A stretch of 64,000 nt of DNA, taken from contig NC_054538.1 of the NCBI RefSeq assembly GCF_017654505.1, positions 56,555,684 to 56,619,683 of the forward strand, read 5' to 3'. Made by a program: the position numbers and the translations under genes. Source of the DNA: Polyodon spathula (lineage: Eukaryota > Chordata > Actinopteri > Acipenseriformes > Polyodontidae). This document shows positions 40,054 through 64,000 of the stretch, piece by piece (positions within the stretch are counted from its first letter, which is position 1; the number at the start of each line of letters is the position of its first letter). The notes beneath the pieces are model-generated. The model searched no databases, had not been told where the DNA came from, and saw only the letters and a program-made list of their open reading frames with translations.

Positions 40054-40170
<117 letters not shown>

Positions 40171-40291
40171 AGTTCATATGATATTACCAGTATTATTAGT
40201 ACTTAAAGTATAACATTTTAATTGTCAAATACCTTCTTGCAAAAGGGTTTTTCCAAACTCTCAATTTAGAAAGTCAACGTTTCTGGTAAAA

Positions 40292-40316
40292 ACTACAAAT
40301 CCCGTAACCCACTGCG
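40292..40316 (+). promoter_or_regulatory. ZNF143/Staf-like promoter motif upstream of B3GALNT2
   Basis: ACTACAAATCCCGTAACCC followed by ACTGCG resembles the vertebrate ACTACAATTCCCAG...TGC promoter element bound by ZNF143. It lies 164 bases before the B3GALNT2 ATG in a short CpG-containing stretch without a TATA box, as expected of a housekeeping promoter. Seen by eye only. Confidence 0.5.
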
Positions 40317-40479
40317 AATCAACCCTGGTTTCTGGTTGGTGGTACGTTCCACAGCAAACGTAAAATCCAGAGGTAGGCGTGTAGGTTTCCGCATTGTTCA
40401 TGTCTGCTTTATTGTAGCTGGTGATAAAGAGAATACGTTAATACGTTAAAACGTAGAAATTTCAGAAAGGAAGCTGTCC

Positions 40480-54693
<14,214 letters not shown>

Positions 54694-54721
54694 GTTAGTG
54701 AGCAGGTGCTACGGCAACATG

Positions 54722-54727
54722 AATAAA
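54722..54727 (+). terminator. B3GALNT2 polyadenylation signal candidate
   Basis: AATAAA, 28 bases after the stop codon. Later AATAAA copies near 55632 and 55682 could give longer 3' UTRs. Confidence 0.4.
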
Positions 54728-56556
54728 CATGTATTTAAAATCCAAAGATGAGATGCACGCTCCAGAATGGACCGGTTTGATCTGATCAAACTAGATGGGG
54801 GAGGTGTGAAGGGTAGGGCTTTAATACTTATGTTAAGTCAAACCTAGATGGATTTCAGAATGAGCCTACAAAATATAGATGGGATTCCATCAGAGTGGTA
54901 ACCACAACCAGCATTTTTAGCTTTGGTGTCTGCAAATGAACAGTACATCCTGATATACACCATCAAGTAATGTTATTTTCCCCATACAAACTTGGGTATC
55001 ACTTTAAAATAAGTGTCTGTTCATGATTATTTTATGTGTATTAAGGGAAATGTTATGAAGTCATGCTTGTGACTTTTGAATTCAATGGGAATTCAATTTG
55101 AAATCAGTAGGAAATCACGTTAGTTACATTGGAATTAGACTCTTATTTTAAAGTTTACCCAAACTTGTCTTGAGCCTTACTATAGAAAAGAGCTGTAGAG
55201 AAGGATCATATGCTTGTTCTCGTGGTGTAAATATTTGCTTTGTTTTTAACCAAACAACTGGGATGAAAAACCTGCAGTTTACAGGTATGCTTTGTATGGA
55301 TCTGACCTTTCCTTGCAAGTAGCTGCAGTGTTTTATTTAAAACAAACTACCCAACCTACTAAGAAACGTAGCCATGATTCAAACCAACCCTTTTTATTTT
55401 TATATTGTAAACTAGTCAATTAAATACATTTAGTGAAGAGAGTAGGGGATAAATACTATTGGTATTGAGATTTTCAAGTGACTGCAGCTATGAAGAGTGA
55501 AACTGTTTTGTTGGTTATAATTTGTTCAATTTTGCATTGACTAGCTAGCCGCCCCTTTAGCTTGGTGATAAAATGGCTGATGCATTAAGAACTGTGTGTG
55601 TCCAATGGCTATCTAAAGAAACAATCATGAAATAAAAACGTTAAACAAACATATTTCATGTATTTTAACCAACAGGTGTCAATAAAATAAAGCTACACTA
55701 CTATGACGTGAATGCCTTTATCTAAAACCCAGTTACTTTAAAATCAGATTAGGGTCTCCCGAGTGGTGCATCCGGTAAAGGTGCTCCGCGTGGATTGCAG
55801 GATGCGCCCTATAGCCTGGACGTCACCAGTTTAAGTCCAGGATATTCCATTGCCTCAGCTCACTGTGCACCAGCGACCCCTGTGGTCTGGCCAGACTCCT
55901 GCGGGCTTGCCTGTAAGCTGCCCAGAGCTGTGTTGTCCTCTGAGGTGGCTGCATGGTGAGCCTGCAGTGTGTAAAGAAGCAAGCGGTGGAGGACAGCGTG
56001 TTTGTCGTCAGCACAGGGGTGGTAGCGGACATTCTAAATTGGGAAAAAATAATAAAATAATTGGCGAATACTAAATTAAATAAAAAATTTACTAATAATG
56101 AAATACAAACTTGACTAGAAACATAGTGCTTCTCTATAATTATCATTTTTGAAAACTAAAGTGCACTTCCCCTTCAGTCATTGAGTATATAATTGTATAA
56201 TCTAGTTATATATACACTCTGCTTTATAGTGCATATTATGTACCCCATGTTTGTTAACACTTTTTTATTATTTTTTTAATTCATAAACAGTGTCCAGAAG
56301 GGTAATTAAATTACTGTACAGTCAAATAAGTATCCATAAATGTATCTAATAATTTGTATTAATGTGCTGGCTTGATTCCCCTAATAGCAGCAGTACTTCC
56401 AACAGTCCAAAACCTTTTCAAATAAAATGATAAACAAGTGGGGGGGAAAAAAAAAAAAAAAACTGTAATTGATGCATATCCCCTGCAAAATATTGCTATT
56501 AAGCTAGTATAATTGCTCCTGAAAAATATATAAAATTACACATACACACACATATA
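54728..56556. other. Convergent intergenic region, B3GALNT2 side
   Basis: No further gene. Probably part B3GALNT2 3' UTR. It contains a SINE (55748-56075) and a poly-A run at about 56446-56462. Confidence 0.6.
55748..56075 (+). mobile_element. tRNA-derived SINE
   Basis: The head GGTCTCCCGAGTGGTGCATC has an A-box-like GAGTGGTGCATCC, and AGTTTAAGTCC about 60 bases later is a degenerate B-box. A tRNA-unrelated GC-rich body and an AT-rich tail (AATTGGCGAATAC, then A/T-rich) follow. The head resembles SINEs I associate with sturgeon-type fish, from memory only. Confidence 0.7.
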
Positions 56557-57836
56557 CAGTGCTGTAAAAATGTATTTTCCCCGTCAGATTTTCTGCATTT
56601 TTGCGTATGAATGCTATCAGAACTTCAACCAAATCTAATATTAGATAAAAGGGACCCTGCGTGAACAAATAACACAAAATTTTGATACTTATTTAATTTT
56701 ATTAAAGAAAGTTATGCAACACCCAATGCCCCCATGTGAAAAAGTAATCGCCCCCTTAGACTGAATAACTGGTTACGCCACCTTTAGCAGCAATAACTGC
56801 AACCAGACGCTTCCTGTAGTTATTGATCAGTCTCTTACTGCGCTGTGGAGGAATTCTGCAGAACTGCTTCAACTCAGTGACATTTATGGGTTTTCGACCA
56901 TAAACTGCTCGTTTCAGGTCCTGCCACAACATCTCAATGGGGTTTAGGTCTGGACTTTGACTAGGCCATTCCAGAACTTTAATTTCTTGTTCTTCAACCA
57001 TTCTGACGTAGACTTGCTTGTTTGTTTGGGATCATTGTCTTGCTGCATGACCCAGCTGCACTTCAGCTTCAGCTCACAGATGGATGGCCTGACAGTGTTT
57101 GGTTTTCGACAGACATTAACAGGGCCCATGTTGGCCAGGTGCTTTTTGGCAAACTTGAGACGAGCATTCATGTTTTTCTAGAGCAGTGGTTTCCGCCTTG
57201 CTACTCTGCCATGAATCCCATTTTTGCCCAGTGTCTTTCTGATGGTGGAGTCATGAGCACTGACTTTAGCCAAGGTGAGAGAGGCCTGAAGATCCCTGGA
57301 TGTTGTTCTAGGGTTCTTTGTGACTTCCTGGACGATTTTACTCCTTGCTCTTGGAGAAATTTTGGCAGGAAAGCCACTCCTGGGAAGATTCACTACTGTC
57401 CCAAATTTATTCCATTTGGACAATATGGCTGTGACTGTGGTTTAGTGGAGAGAGCCTTAGAAATGGCTTTGTAACCCTTTCCAGACTGATAGGACTCAAC
57501 AGCTTTTTTCCAGAGGAATTTCTTTTAATCGTGGCATGATGTGCCTCTAGAACCTGTGTGATGGCAACTTCAAACTGATGGTAAGGGGCAAAGTTAGTCA
57601 TATTTATATTAGGCGGCAGGGGGGGGGGGATAACTTTTTCACACCTGAAGATTGCATGTTTGATTACCTTGCACACCAAACAAATGAAAGCACCACCAAA
57701 CTTTGGGGTGTCATTTTTCTCTCAAACTCCCTCTATATACTACTACAACCCACAAAAAAAAATCTGACCAAATTCAAGGTGAAAAATGTGCAAAAATGCA
57801 GAAACTCAGACTGGGAAAATACTTTTTCACGGCAGC

Positions 57837-57837
<1 letters not shown>
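56557..57837 (-). mobile_element. Tc1-like transposon remnant, about 1.28 kb
   Basis: The left end CAGTGCTGTAAAAATGTATT and the right end on the opposite strand (CGCTGCCGTGAAAAAGTATT) are diverged terminal inverted repeats of a common fish Tc1 family. CA repeats lie directly left and GT/AT repeats directly right. The contained transposase is decayed. Confidence 0.85.
56756..57537 (-). pseudogene. Tc1-like transposase pseudogene with internal deletion
   Basis: It starts MPRLKEIPLEKS near 57537 and shifts frame soon after. The helix-turn-helix block (SKWNKFGTVVNLPRSG, TTSRDLQASL) reads to about 57178, then a truncated middle ([24 protein letters not shown]), and after another shift the C-terminal block with [11 protein letters not shown], ending near 56756. 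The segment with the first catalytic Asp (DESK) and the following glycine-rich block is deleted, so the gene is dead. Confidence 0.88.
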
Positions 57838-57869
<32 letters not shown>

Positions 57870-59243
57870 ATTATACATAATCTCTTCAATCACTGTGCAC
57901 TTAACTGTTTATTTAAATGAATGTTACTTGATATTAGCTGTAGGATTTCCATGTCGTTATGCCTACTGTTTTCTTAATGTGGCCTTTGATCTGAACCCTA
58001 CCACTGAATAGCCTCCAACGGATGGACAAATAATCGCCTGGAAGTAGATGGTTACAACCAGTTGTAAAAATGTGATAGAATAACCGGGTTATCATTTAGA
58101 CAGGTTAAATTAAAAGTATAAATACAGTCAATGGGGTGATGTGAAATGTGCCTTATCATAATTGTGGAACTCATCACTTTGTAAATCAATACAATAAATA
58201 TGATATTCAATTTATTTACATTTTAAACAGTTAGTGTGCAGCGCAAGTTTCAAATATCTGGATGACTGTATCGTTCCTAATGGTTCCTTTAATGAATTTT
58301 GTTGTTTTAGGTGCACACAGACTATTAGAAGTTTTAGTGGCTGTTGCATACCATTTTTTGTGTACCATAGCAGTGCTGACTTAAAACCTGTGTCCTGCTG
58401 AAATTAACTGCTAGGAACCACTGCATGCAGCAAGCACACCAGTCTTTTTCACAAAACTGGAATTAACTTTTTTTTGTAGCATATTTGCCTAATGACTTAG
58501 AAGTAGTTTGGTAATACAATGCACAAGTATTCCACCACTTAAAATATTAACAGAAATTTAAAGATGTTGTGCCCCAACAGTTTACAGTTTTTAAACATTT
58601 TAGAAGTTTGTCATAAAAAAAAAAAAATGTACAGGCAAAAAACAACAATACAATCACATTGTCTTAATTCCTAAATGCAATAATATAATATTTTAAAACG
58701 CATAGTAGCACATGAAGGTTTTTCATTGTATCGAGACAGTCGCTTGTTGGTTGAAGACATACGCTCTCACAATGCATTAGAGGTATAGGTAATCCCGGTA
58801 CAACTGTATGCCTTCTACCTGACACTACTCCCTATAGGTTTTTTTTTTTTTGACTGTTTGGATCTGCAGTGGAAGCACATTTCAAGGGGTTAAGAAACTT
58901 TTGTCCCTACAATCATCTCTGGGGGAACAGTCACCATAAGCTATGACTATAGCAAACGGAGCCCAAAAAAGTATATCTGTGTAAAATATTAAACATAATT
59001 GCAGGAATGTGTAGGTTTAAACACACTGTAGCATAATGCAAGTCAAGCAACATGCAGCTTACTCTTTGAGCTGCATGAATCTCTAAATTTAAATACTAAT
59101 TTGCCAAAAGGTGTGAAAAGGCAAGCATGTGATTTGAGGCAACACTGTGTGTTACCGGTACAATGTCTTTGTTTTCTGATGGTAGGATGCGATACAGGAC
59201 CCTGACCGATTTGATTTCCACAATGGCAGATGCTCGATTCAGT
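57838..59243. other. Convergent intergenic region, TBCE side
   Basis: Begins with a GT-AT microsatellite (about 57838-57868). The rest shows no gene or recognised element. Confidence 0.6.
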
Positions 59244-59249
59244 TTTATT
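59244..59249 (-). terminator. TBCE polyadenylation signal candidate, very close to the stop
   Basis: TTTATT on the plus strand (AATAAA on the minus strand), only 10 bases after the TBCE stop codon. If used, the 3' UTR would be about 25-40 bases. Confidence 0.4.
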
Positions 59250-59259
59250 GGTCCCATCA

Positions 59260-59442
59260 TTAGGACCATCGCACCAGCACGCTGTCCCCATCTTCAATGG
59301 AGTAGAACTGCAGTGGCTTCAAATCGTTATCTATTTCAATTTCTTTACCTTCCATCTAAAGAAATCAGGATAAGAAAATAATTTTAAAGAACCAAAAATT
59401 ATAAAACTTAAATACATAACAAACTTATCTGCACTTCTGTTG

Positions 59443-59493
<51 letters not shown>

Positions 59494-59501
59494 TATATAT
59501 C

Positions 59502-59591
<90 letters not shown>

Positions 59592-62500
59592 TATATATAT
59601 TATATAATATAATATTATATATATATAATAAATAAATAGTATTATAGTATAATCTCCCAAAAAAAATACACACACACACACACACACTTTTTGTTAAGTT
59701 GAGGTGGCAACCAGTCAGGCACAGTTATGGCAATGAGTGGACCTCAATATTAACCTAAAGAACCCCATTCACTCAGAGGCCTCTCCCAAGCACCGAAATA
59801 TTGCCAAATTGTGTGGTGGTTATTTGTAGGGAAGCCATCCTCATTTTATTGTGACCTGAGCTGCATTCAGACCCAAAGCTTGCTACTTGTATTTTTTATC
59901 TTAGAGTCTTTGATATTAAAGATTAATATGCTGATATGCAAAATACTTTGCTGCTAGTGTCAAATTCCATCTAGTTCATGATTAGATGGTCATCAAGCTT
60001 TGATAAAAATGTTTTATTAAGTAACATTCCATAAATATGAAAGTTCAAAGGTTTTTTTGTTTCTCAAATTCTGATTAAAGCCAGAATGTCTCCTCTTAAG
60101 AGTAAAATGAATTATGAAAAGTTTATAAGAAAGACAAAAAAAATTAAATCACATCTTCCCAAATACCTTAAAAACAAAAATGAGCAATACCTTTGAGCTT
60201 GTGTACGTGAGTTTCAATTCAGAACCTGGAACCTTCAATAGACGATAAAGCAATCCTTTCACCTTCTGAATAGTCATGGAACCTAAAATCAAACACAGCA
60301 GTTTAGCTAAGATTTTTTTTTTCCTAATGCTATTTTATTTTAATTTAGGAGTACCCCGTTATTTTACCCCCAGTTTTCTGCCCAATTAAAACATCCCTCA
60401 TCACACCAATTCCACACACAGCTTAACCGAACTGAAGGTCACTGTGCCTCCTCCGATCCCAAGACCAAGCCAATTGCCAATTTACGCCCATGAACTCGAG
60501 AGTGGATGTCAGAGTGCTACCGCCCACTGGAGGACAAAGAACAGCCCTGCAAGTGTCCACTCTGAGAACATGAGCAATTTTACACAGCCAGGACGCTCCC
60601 CTTACTGTATGACACCTTGTACACCACACACCCATGCATTACCAGTCTTCAGTCTATTCTATTACGGTATTATTTTTATTAGCAAGAAAAAATGGGAATA
60701 TTTAAAAAAACTAAAAGAAGAAAAGCCACTGCTTTGGTCCAGTTCTGTGAAAAAGTTGGATACCCTGACCTACATTCATAGCAAGTAGAAAAGCCATCTG
60801 TAAAAAGTCCCTAAATTGGCAAGAGAAAGGGCAAGGCCAAAATGGTCTTCTGTTCAGCATATTTGTAGTGGGCATCAAGGCCACAAAAGTTAATTCAAGG
60901 TCAAACTAGGATGTTGTGTAATTTTGCTTAGGATTCATATATAATGCTAATTATTAGCCATGAAAGAAACAACATAGTTGAACTTATTAATAACTTTTTT
61001 TTGTTCTGAAAGTGCTGTTTTTTGGTAAAAGTTGCCTCTCTAAATGTTTTATTACAGGGTCAACAAAATACGTTTTTTGGCAAACAGCTTCACTGTGGAA
61101 GAACACAGCTGTCACAGACAGCACAGAGAGCAATTCACCGCTTGGCAGACGGGTAGCTGTGCATTAAGAGCTGGCGAGATCCCAGATGGTGAAATTAAAC
61201 CCCACTGGCAATCCAGCAGCCTAGATTCGATTCGAGCCTGTGAGGTCGTAGCTCCCTGCGCTGAAGGCATTGGCTTTTACCTCTATGCCATGGGACCACT
61301 TTGTTCAATTTTAATAGCATATATTCTACAGTTTAACATAAACTAAACTGGAATATCGTTCCTGCATGTAACATACAAAATGCCGATGCGCTGTGTTGCA
61401 TTTATGGATGAACTGAAAAAATATAAAACTTACTTTTTATCATAAGATGGACAAATAATGATAATAAACACTCCAATACAATGTAGTATTGTCTACCGCC
61501 CTGGTTTCGTTGTGTTAAAAAAATGAAATGAAAATAAGGGGATAACGGCAATTGAACCATATTTAAATGAGTTACAGTACTTTTTTTTTTTTTAACCTGA
61601 AAAACACATATTGGTCATCTTAAACCTTTTTAAACTACTGATCAGAAAAAAATTCACATTTTCAGGACTCTTGTGAGACGGCACTATTACACGCAGCACA
61701 AATCCATGCGCTTGAAAGGTGTTTGTTGTTTTTTTTTCCCTGCTGATGTGACTTAACCACACAACATAATCATGTTACTGTTTGGATCCAAACACTTCCT
61801 AATTTGGTATGTACAGGCGTTTCTAGTTGCTGTAGCAAAAAGGGCACTGTGGCGATAATTGCGGTGAATTTGATGGACATTGCTGCAATTGCCCCATGGC
61901 CGGTGTCATGACCAATAGTGCCTCCTCGTATGATAGTGTCTTTTTCCCAACTGCACATGCGCAGAGAGGAAGAACATGGGAGTCAGCGTTGTAGTGTTTA
62001 GAAGGAAAATGAATGGGCTGATCTGTAGATCTGTGCTGCTTTTGCATTTTTTTAAATGTACATTCAGTTGGAAGTTGAAATAAATAAAAACGGACTACCT
62101 CTAATTTTCTCAGACAGACCTTCCCCTTTCCTCCGTGTCAAGAGTTACACACACCTTACATTAGAGCATCTGGCTTTCTGTGTTTTCGTCCGGCTTTTCG
62201 CCTCTCCGTTACGAATTAATTTCACAGTTAACACATTTCTCAGTTTTAATTCAGGAACCAAAACACGTTAAACAGTGCTCAGAGTCATTTTAAAAGGGAA
62301 GTAGTTAAACACGACAAAAATACCGAAAACCAGAAGCCTTCAATATGTTATTCAGTGCTAACTCCATTATTGCTTGTTGCTTTAATCAATTAAGTTTTTG
62401 ATGACTGTCTCTTTTTTAAGTAAAATCCCAATACACTAAATAACATGCAGACTACCAAGAAGTATTAAACCACTACAGTATTGAAAATAAAACATGACGA

Positions 62501-63130
62501 TTTATATTAATAAACAAATTATAGTTTCTACAATCTCTTCTTGATGAAAGACAGTTACATGTCCAATGATTTTAAAGCTTTATTTGCTGTTTTACTTCAA
62601 ACATTGTAGCCATCTTTTTTTTTTCATTATCCTGATTGGCTGTTTTGACATTTAAGAGAAAACTCGTAGTTTGAAGACTTACGGTGGCACTATCGCACAG
62701 GGATGCAGGATCGGATGGGTTTATTCTATATCATAATGCCCCCGGGAGGCACTATCATATGGGGAGGCAGTATCAGTTACAACACCAGTGTTAATTTCGA
62801 GCCCTGTGCTCTCCACTCGTTTATAAGAGCCAATTTTTCTGTAAAACACATACTTGTTTAGGTAAGCCATATATGTTTGGTTATAGATTGCTCCCACAAG
62901 CACTTTAGGTCAAAACTGTGCCTGCCTGATTTAAACAGTTCTTGGAAATAAAAGTGGGACATACACATAGCTCCACTATATATTTGTTGACAGAAACAAT
63001 AATATGCACTGATGGGAAAGTAATTTTACCTGTACACTAGATGCACTTGACATAATTTTAAAGTGCTTACCTGGAAGTTTCTTTTCAATATGCTTCTTTT
63101 CATCTCTATCTGGACATTTGAAGGTTATGG
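59260..63130 (-). CDS. TBCE: TBCE, tubulin-folding cofactor E, last three coding exons (5' part outside window)
   Basis: Minus-strand exons in transcript order: 63071-63130, 60191-60282 and 59260-59355, each with AG acceptor and GT donor, joined by split codon G/GT and then phase 0. The product reads [36 protein letters not shown], then [20 protein letters not shown] and SVLVRW before a TAA at 59260-59262. This is the C-terminal ubiquitin-like domain of TBCE, which works with cofactors C and D to assemble alpha/beta-tubulin dimers in the cytoplasm; human mutations cause HRD/Kenny-Caffey syndrome. The CAP-Gly and leucine-rich domains must lie at higher coordinates beyond the window. I searched 63131-64000 by eye and found no further exon. 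The gene converges on B3GALNT2, as I recall for the mammalian order. Confidence 0.93.
59356..60190 (-). other. TBCE last intron with compound microsatellite
   Basis: It contains AT repeats (about 59444-59500), a CA repeat (about 59503-59537), further AT repeats to about 59630 and a second CA repeat (about 59668-59686). Nothing else is recognised. Confidence 0.8.
60330..60640 (-). mobile_element. SINE-like interspersed repeat
   Basis: A GC-richer body (60420-60620) with an AT-rich end (GGAGTACCCCGTTATTTTAC, CCCAATTAA) lies in the TBCE intron. It resembles the tail arrangement of common fish SINEs in minus orientation, but no clear A/B boxes are visible. Tentative. Confidence 0.35.
61085..61290 (-). 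mobile_element. Possible tRNA-derived SINE
   Basis: On the minus strand GCATAGAGGTAAAAGCCAAT and, about 45 bases on, AGGCTCGAATCG resemble A-box and B-box of a tRNA-derived SINE head. It is followed by GC-rich sequence. The open frame on the plus strand (61044-61346) through this segment is not a gene. Confidence 0.45.
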
Positions 63131-64000
63131 CTTAAAAAACAAAAATAGTCTTTATTATAAGCATGAATTCCACAATACAGCTTCTGATATCAACGTGCAG
63201 GTACTGAAGCAGACCAGACCGTGTACACTGATAACAAGCACATTGAAATGTTAGATACACAGCATGGAACAAGTGCAGATCTTGACAGTTTCTATTGCTG
63301 CAGTGGCAGTTACATTTCATTTATGAGTCGTGTTTTTTTGTTTTTTTAATTTTTTTTTTTACAGTACTTTACAGGTACAAGTGTTGTTAGTTCACAGTTT
63401 ATTTTGAAAGTTTTGAAGCATCATACATTTAAACAGTATATTTTACAGTAGCCCAACACATTCTCTAATCCAACAAAATGTCTCAACTGATGCCAGATTA
63501 TTATTTTTTTGTGTGTGAAATGTGTGACATGCAGACAGACGTGCTTCCCCACAAACTGTATCTCAATGACCAATATGTATCACAATAGCATAATTTCTTC
63601 TCCAAAGTAAAATTGTAAATGTGACATACATGCTATATGTGCGAGCACAAAGACATATAGACAGGCACTGAAAGTATTCCGATACTCTCAGTAACTTCAG
63701 CTAAAGACTGTTCATCAGAATTAGATAAGTCACAAACACAAGGGCGCTTCCACTATAGCCCTGTTGCAGGGTACATGCATAACAATAATAATGTGGGTAT
63801 CTGTTTATTACGATTTTACTGCTGGTGGAAACTTCAATTCATGATGCATAAATTCAATCTTACTGTAAAATCGGGTGTAAGTATATATAAACATCTTTGA
63901 TCTACTAAATCTAAAGCATTTTTCTTTTTTTCTTGATAATGATAATGGCAAGCAGCAAGCAAACAAAGACTATTTAAATTGGACACTCAAAAGTACTTTA
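63131..64000 (-). other. TBCE intron, incomplete
   Basis: Starts at the acceptor side of the exon 63071-63130. No exon or recognised repeat is seen; a T run lies near 63335-63360. Confidence 0.6.

Noticed and set aside
61044..61346. 100-codon open frame in the TBCE intron
   Set aside because: It runs through a SINE-like segment on the opposite strand and matches no protein family I recognise.
63131..64000. A further upstream TBCE exon
   Set aside because: I found no minus-strand segment with AG/GT borders and a translation resembling TBCE.

Overview
This 64 kb window is vertebrate nuclear DNA: split genes with GT-AG introns, long AT/GT/CT microsatellites, and many decayed DNA transposons, LINE, Penelope, LTR and SINE fragments. 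Abundant Tc1-like elements and fish-style tRNA SINEs point to a ray-finned fish. One SINE at 55.75 kb resembles those I associate with sturgeon-type genomes, so a non-teleost ray-finned fish is my best guess, not a proven assignment. There is no bacterial operon, CRISPR array, phage or rRNA.

Four protein-coding genes are supported, in an order that I recall matching a conserved block on human chromosome 1q42: LYST (last two coding exons, + strand, 575-3312), GNG4 (two coding exons, +, 19668-30019), B3GALNT2 (twelve coding exons, +, 40480-54693) and TBCE (last three coding exons, - strand, 59260-63130). Every splice junction of the complete genes keeps frame, giving 75 aa for GNG4 and 494 aa for B3GALNT2. 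B3GALNT2 and TBCE converge tail to tail. The genes share no obvious pathway: LYST acts in lysosome-related organelle trafficking, GNG4 in G-protein signalling, B3GALNT2 in O-mannosyl glycosylation of dystroglycan, and TBCE in tubulin folding.

Region by region: 1-3430 is the LYST 3' end, with a Harbinger-like DNA element in the last intron. 3430-19650 is intergenic, with two or three MITE-like inverted-repeat elements, a dead Tc1-like element, a 5'-truncated Penelope-like retroelement, a microsatellite palindrome, an LTR-like segment and a GC-rich 145-bp tandem duplication. 19659-30019 is GNG4, whose 10 kb intron holds a SINE, an LTR-like element and a LINE tail. 30020-40290 is intergenic and poor in recognisable features. 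40290-54730 is B3GALNT2, whose introns hold a solo LTR with a perfect target duplication, a second Harbinger-like copy split by an insertion that contains a rearranged Tc1 element, and a nearly intact Tc1-like transposon with 205-bp terminal repeats. 54730-59240 is the convergent intergenic region with a SINE and another Tc1 remnant. 59240-64000 is the 3' end of TBCE.

I found no novel multi-gene system. The points worth a second look are structural: mobile elements whose ends lie directly on microsatellites, opposite-orientation copies of one element in introns of two different genes 44 kb apart, and an inverted duplication inside a Tc1 transposase.
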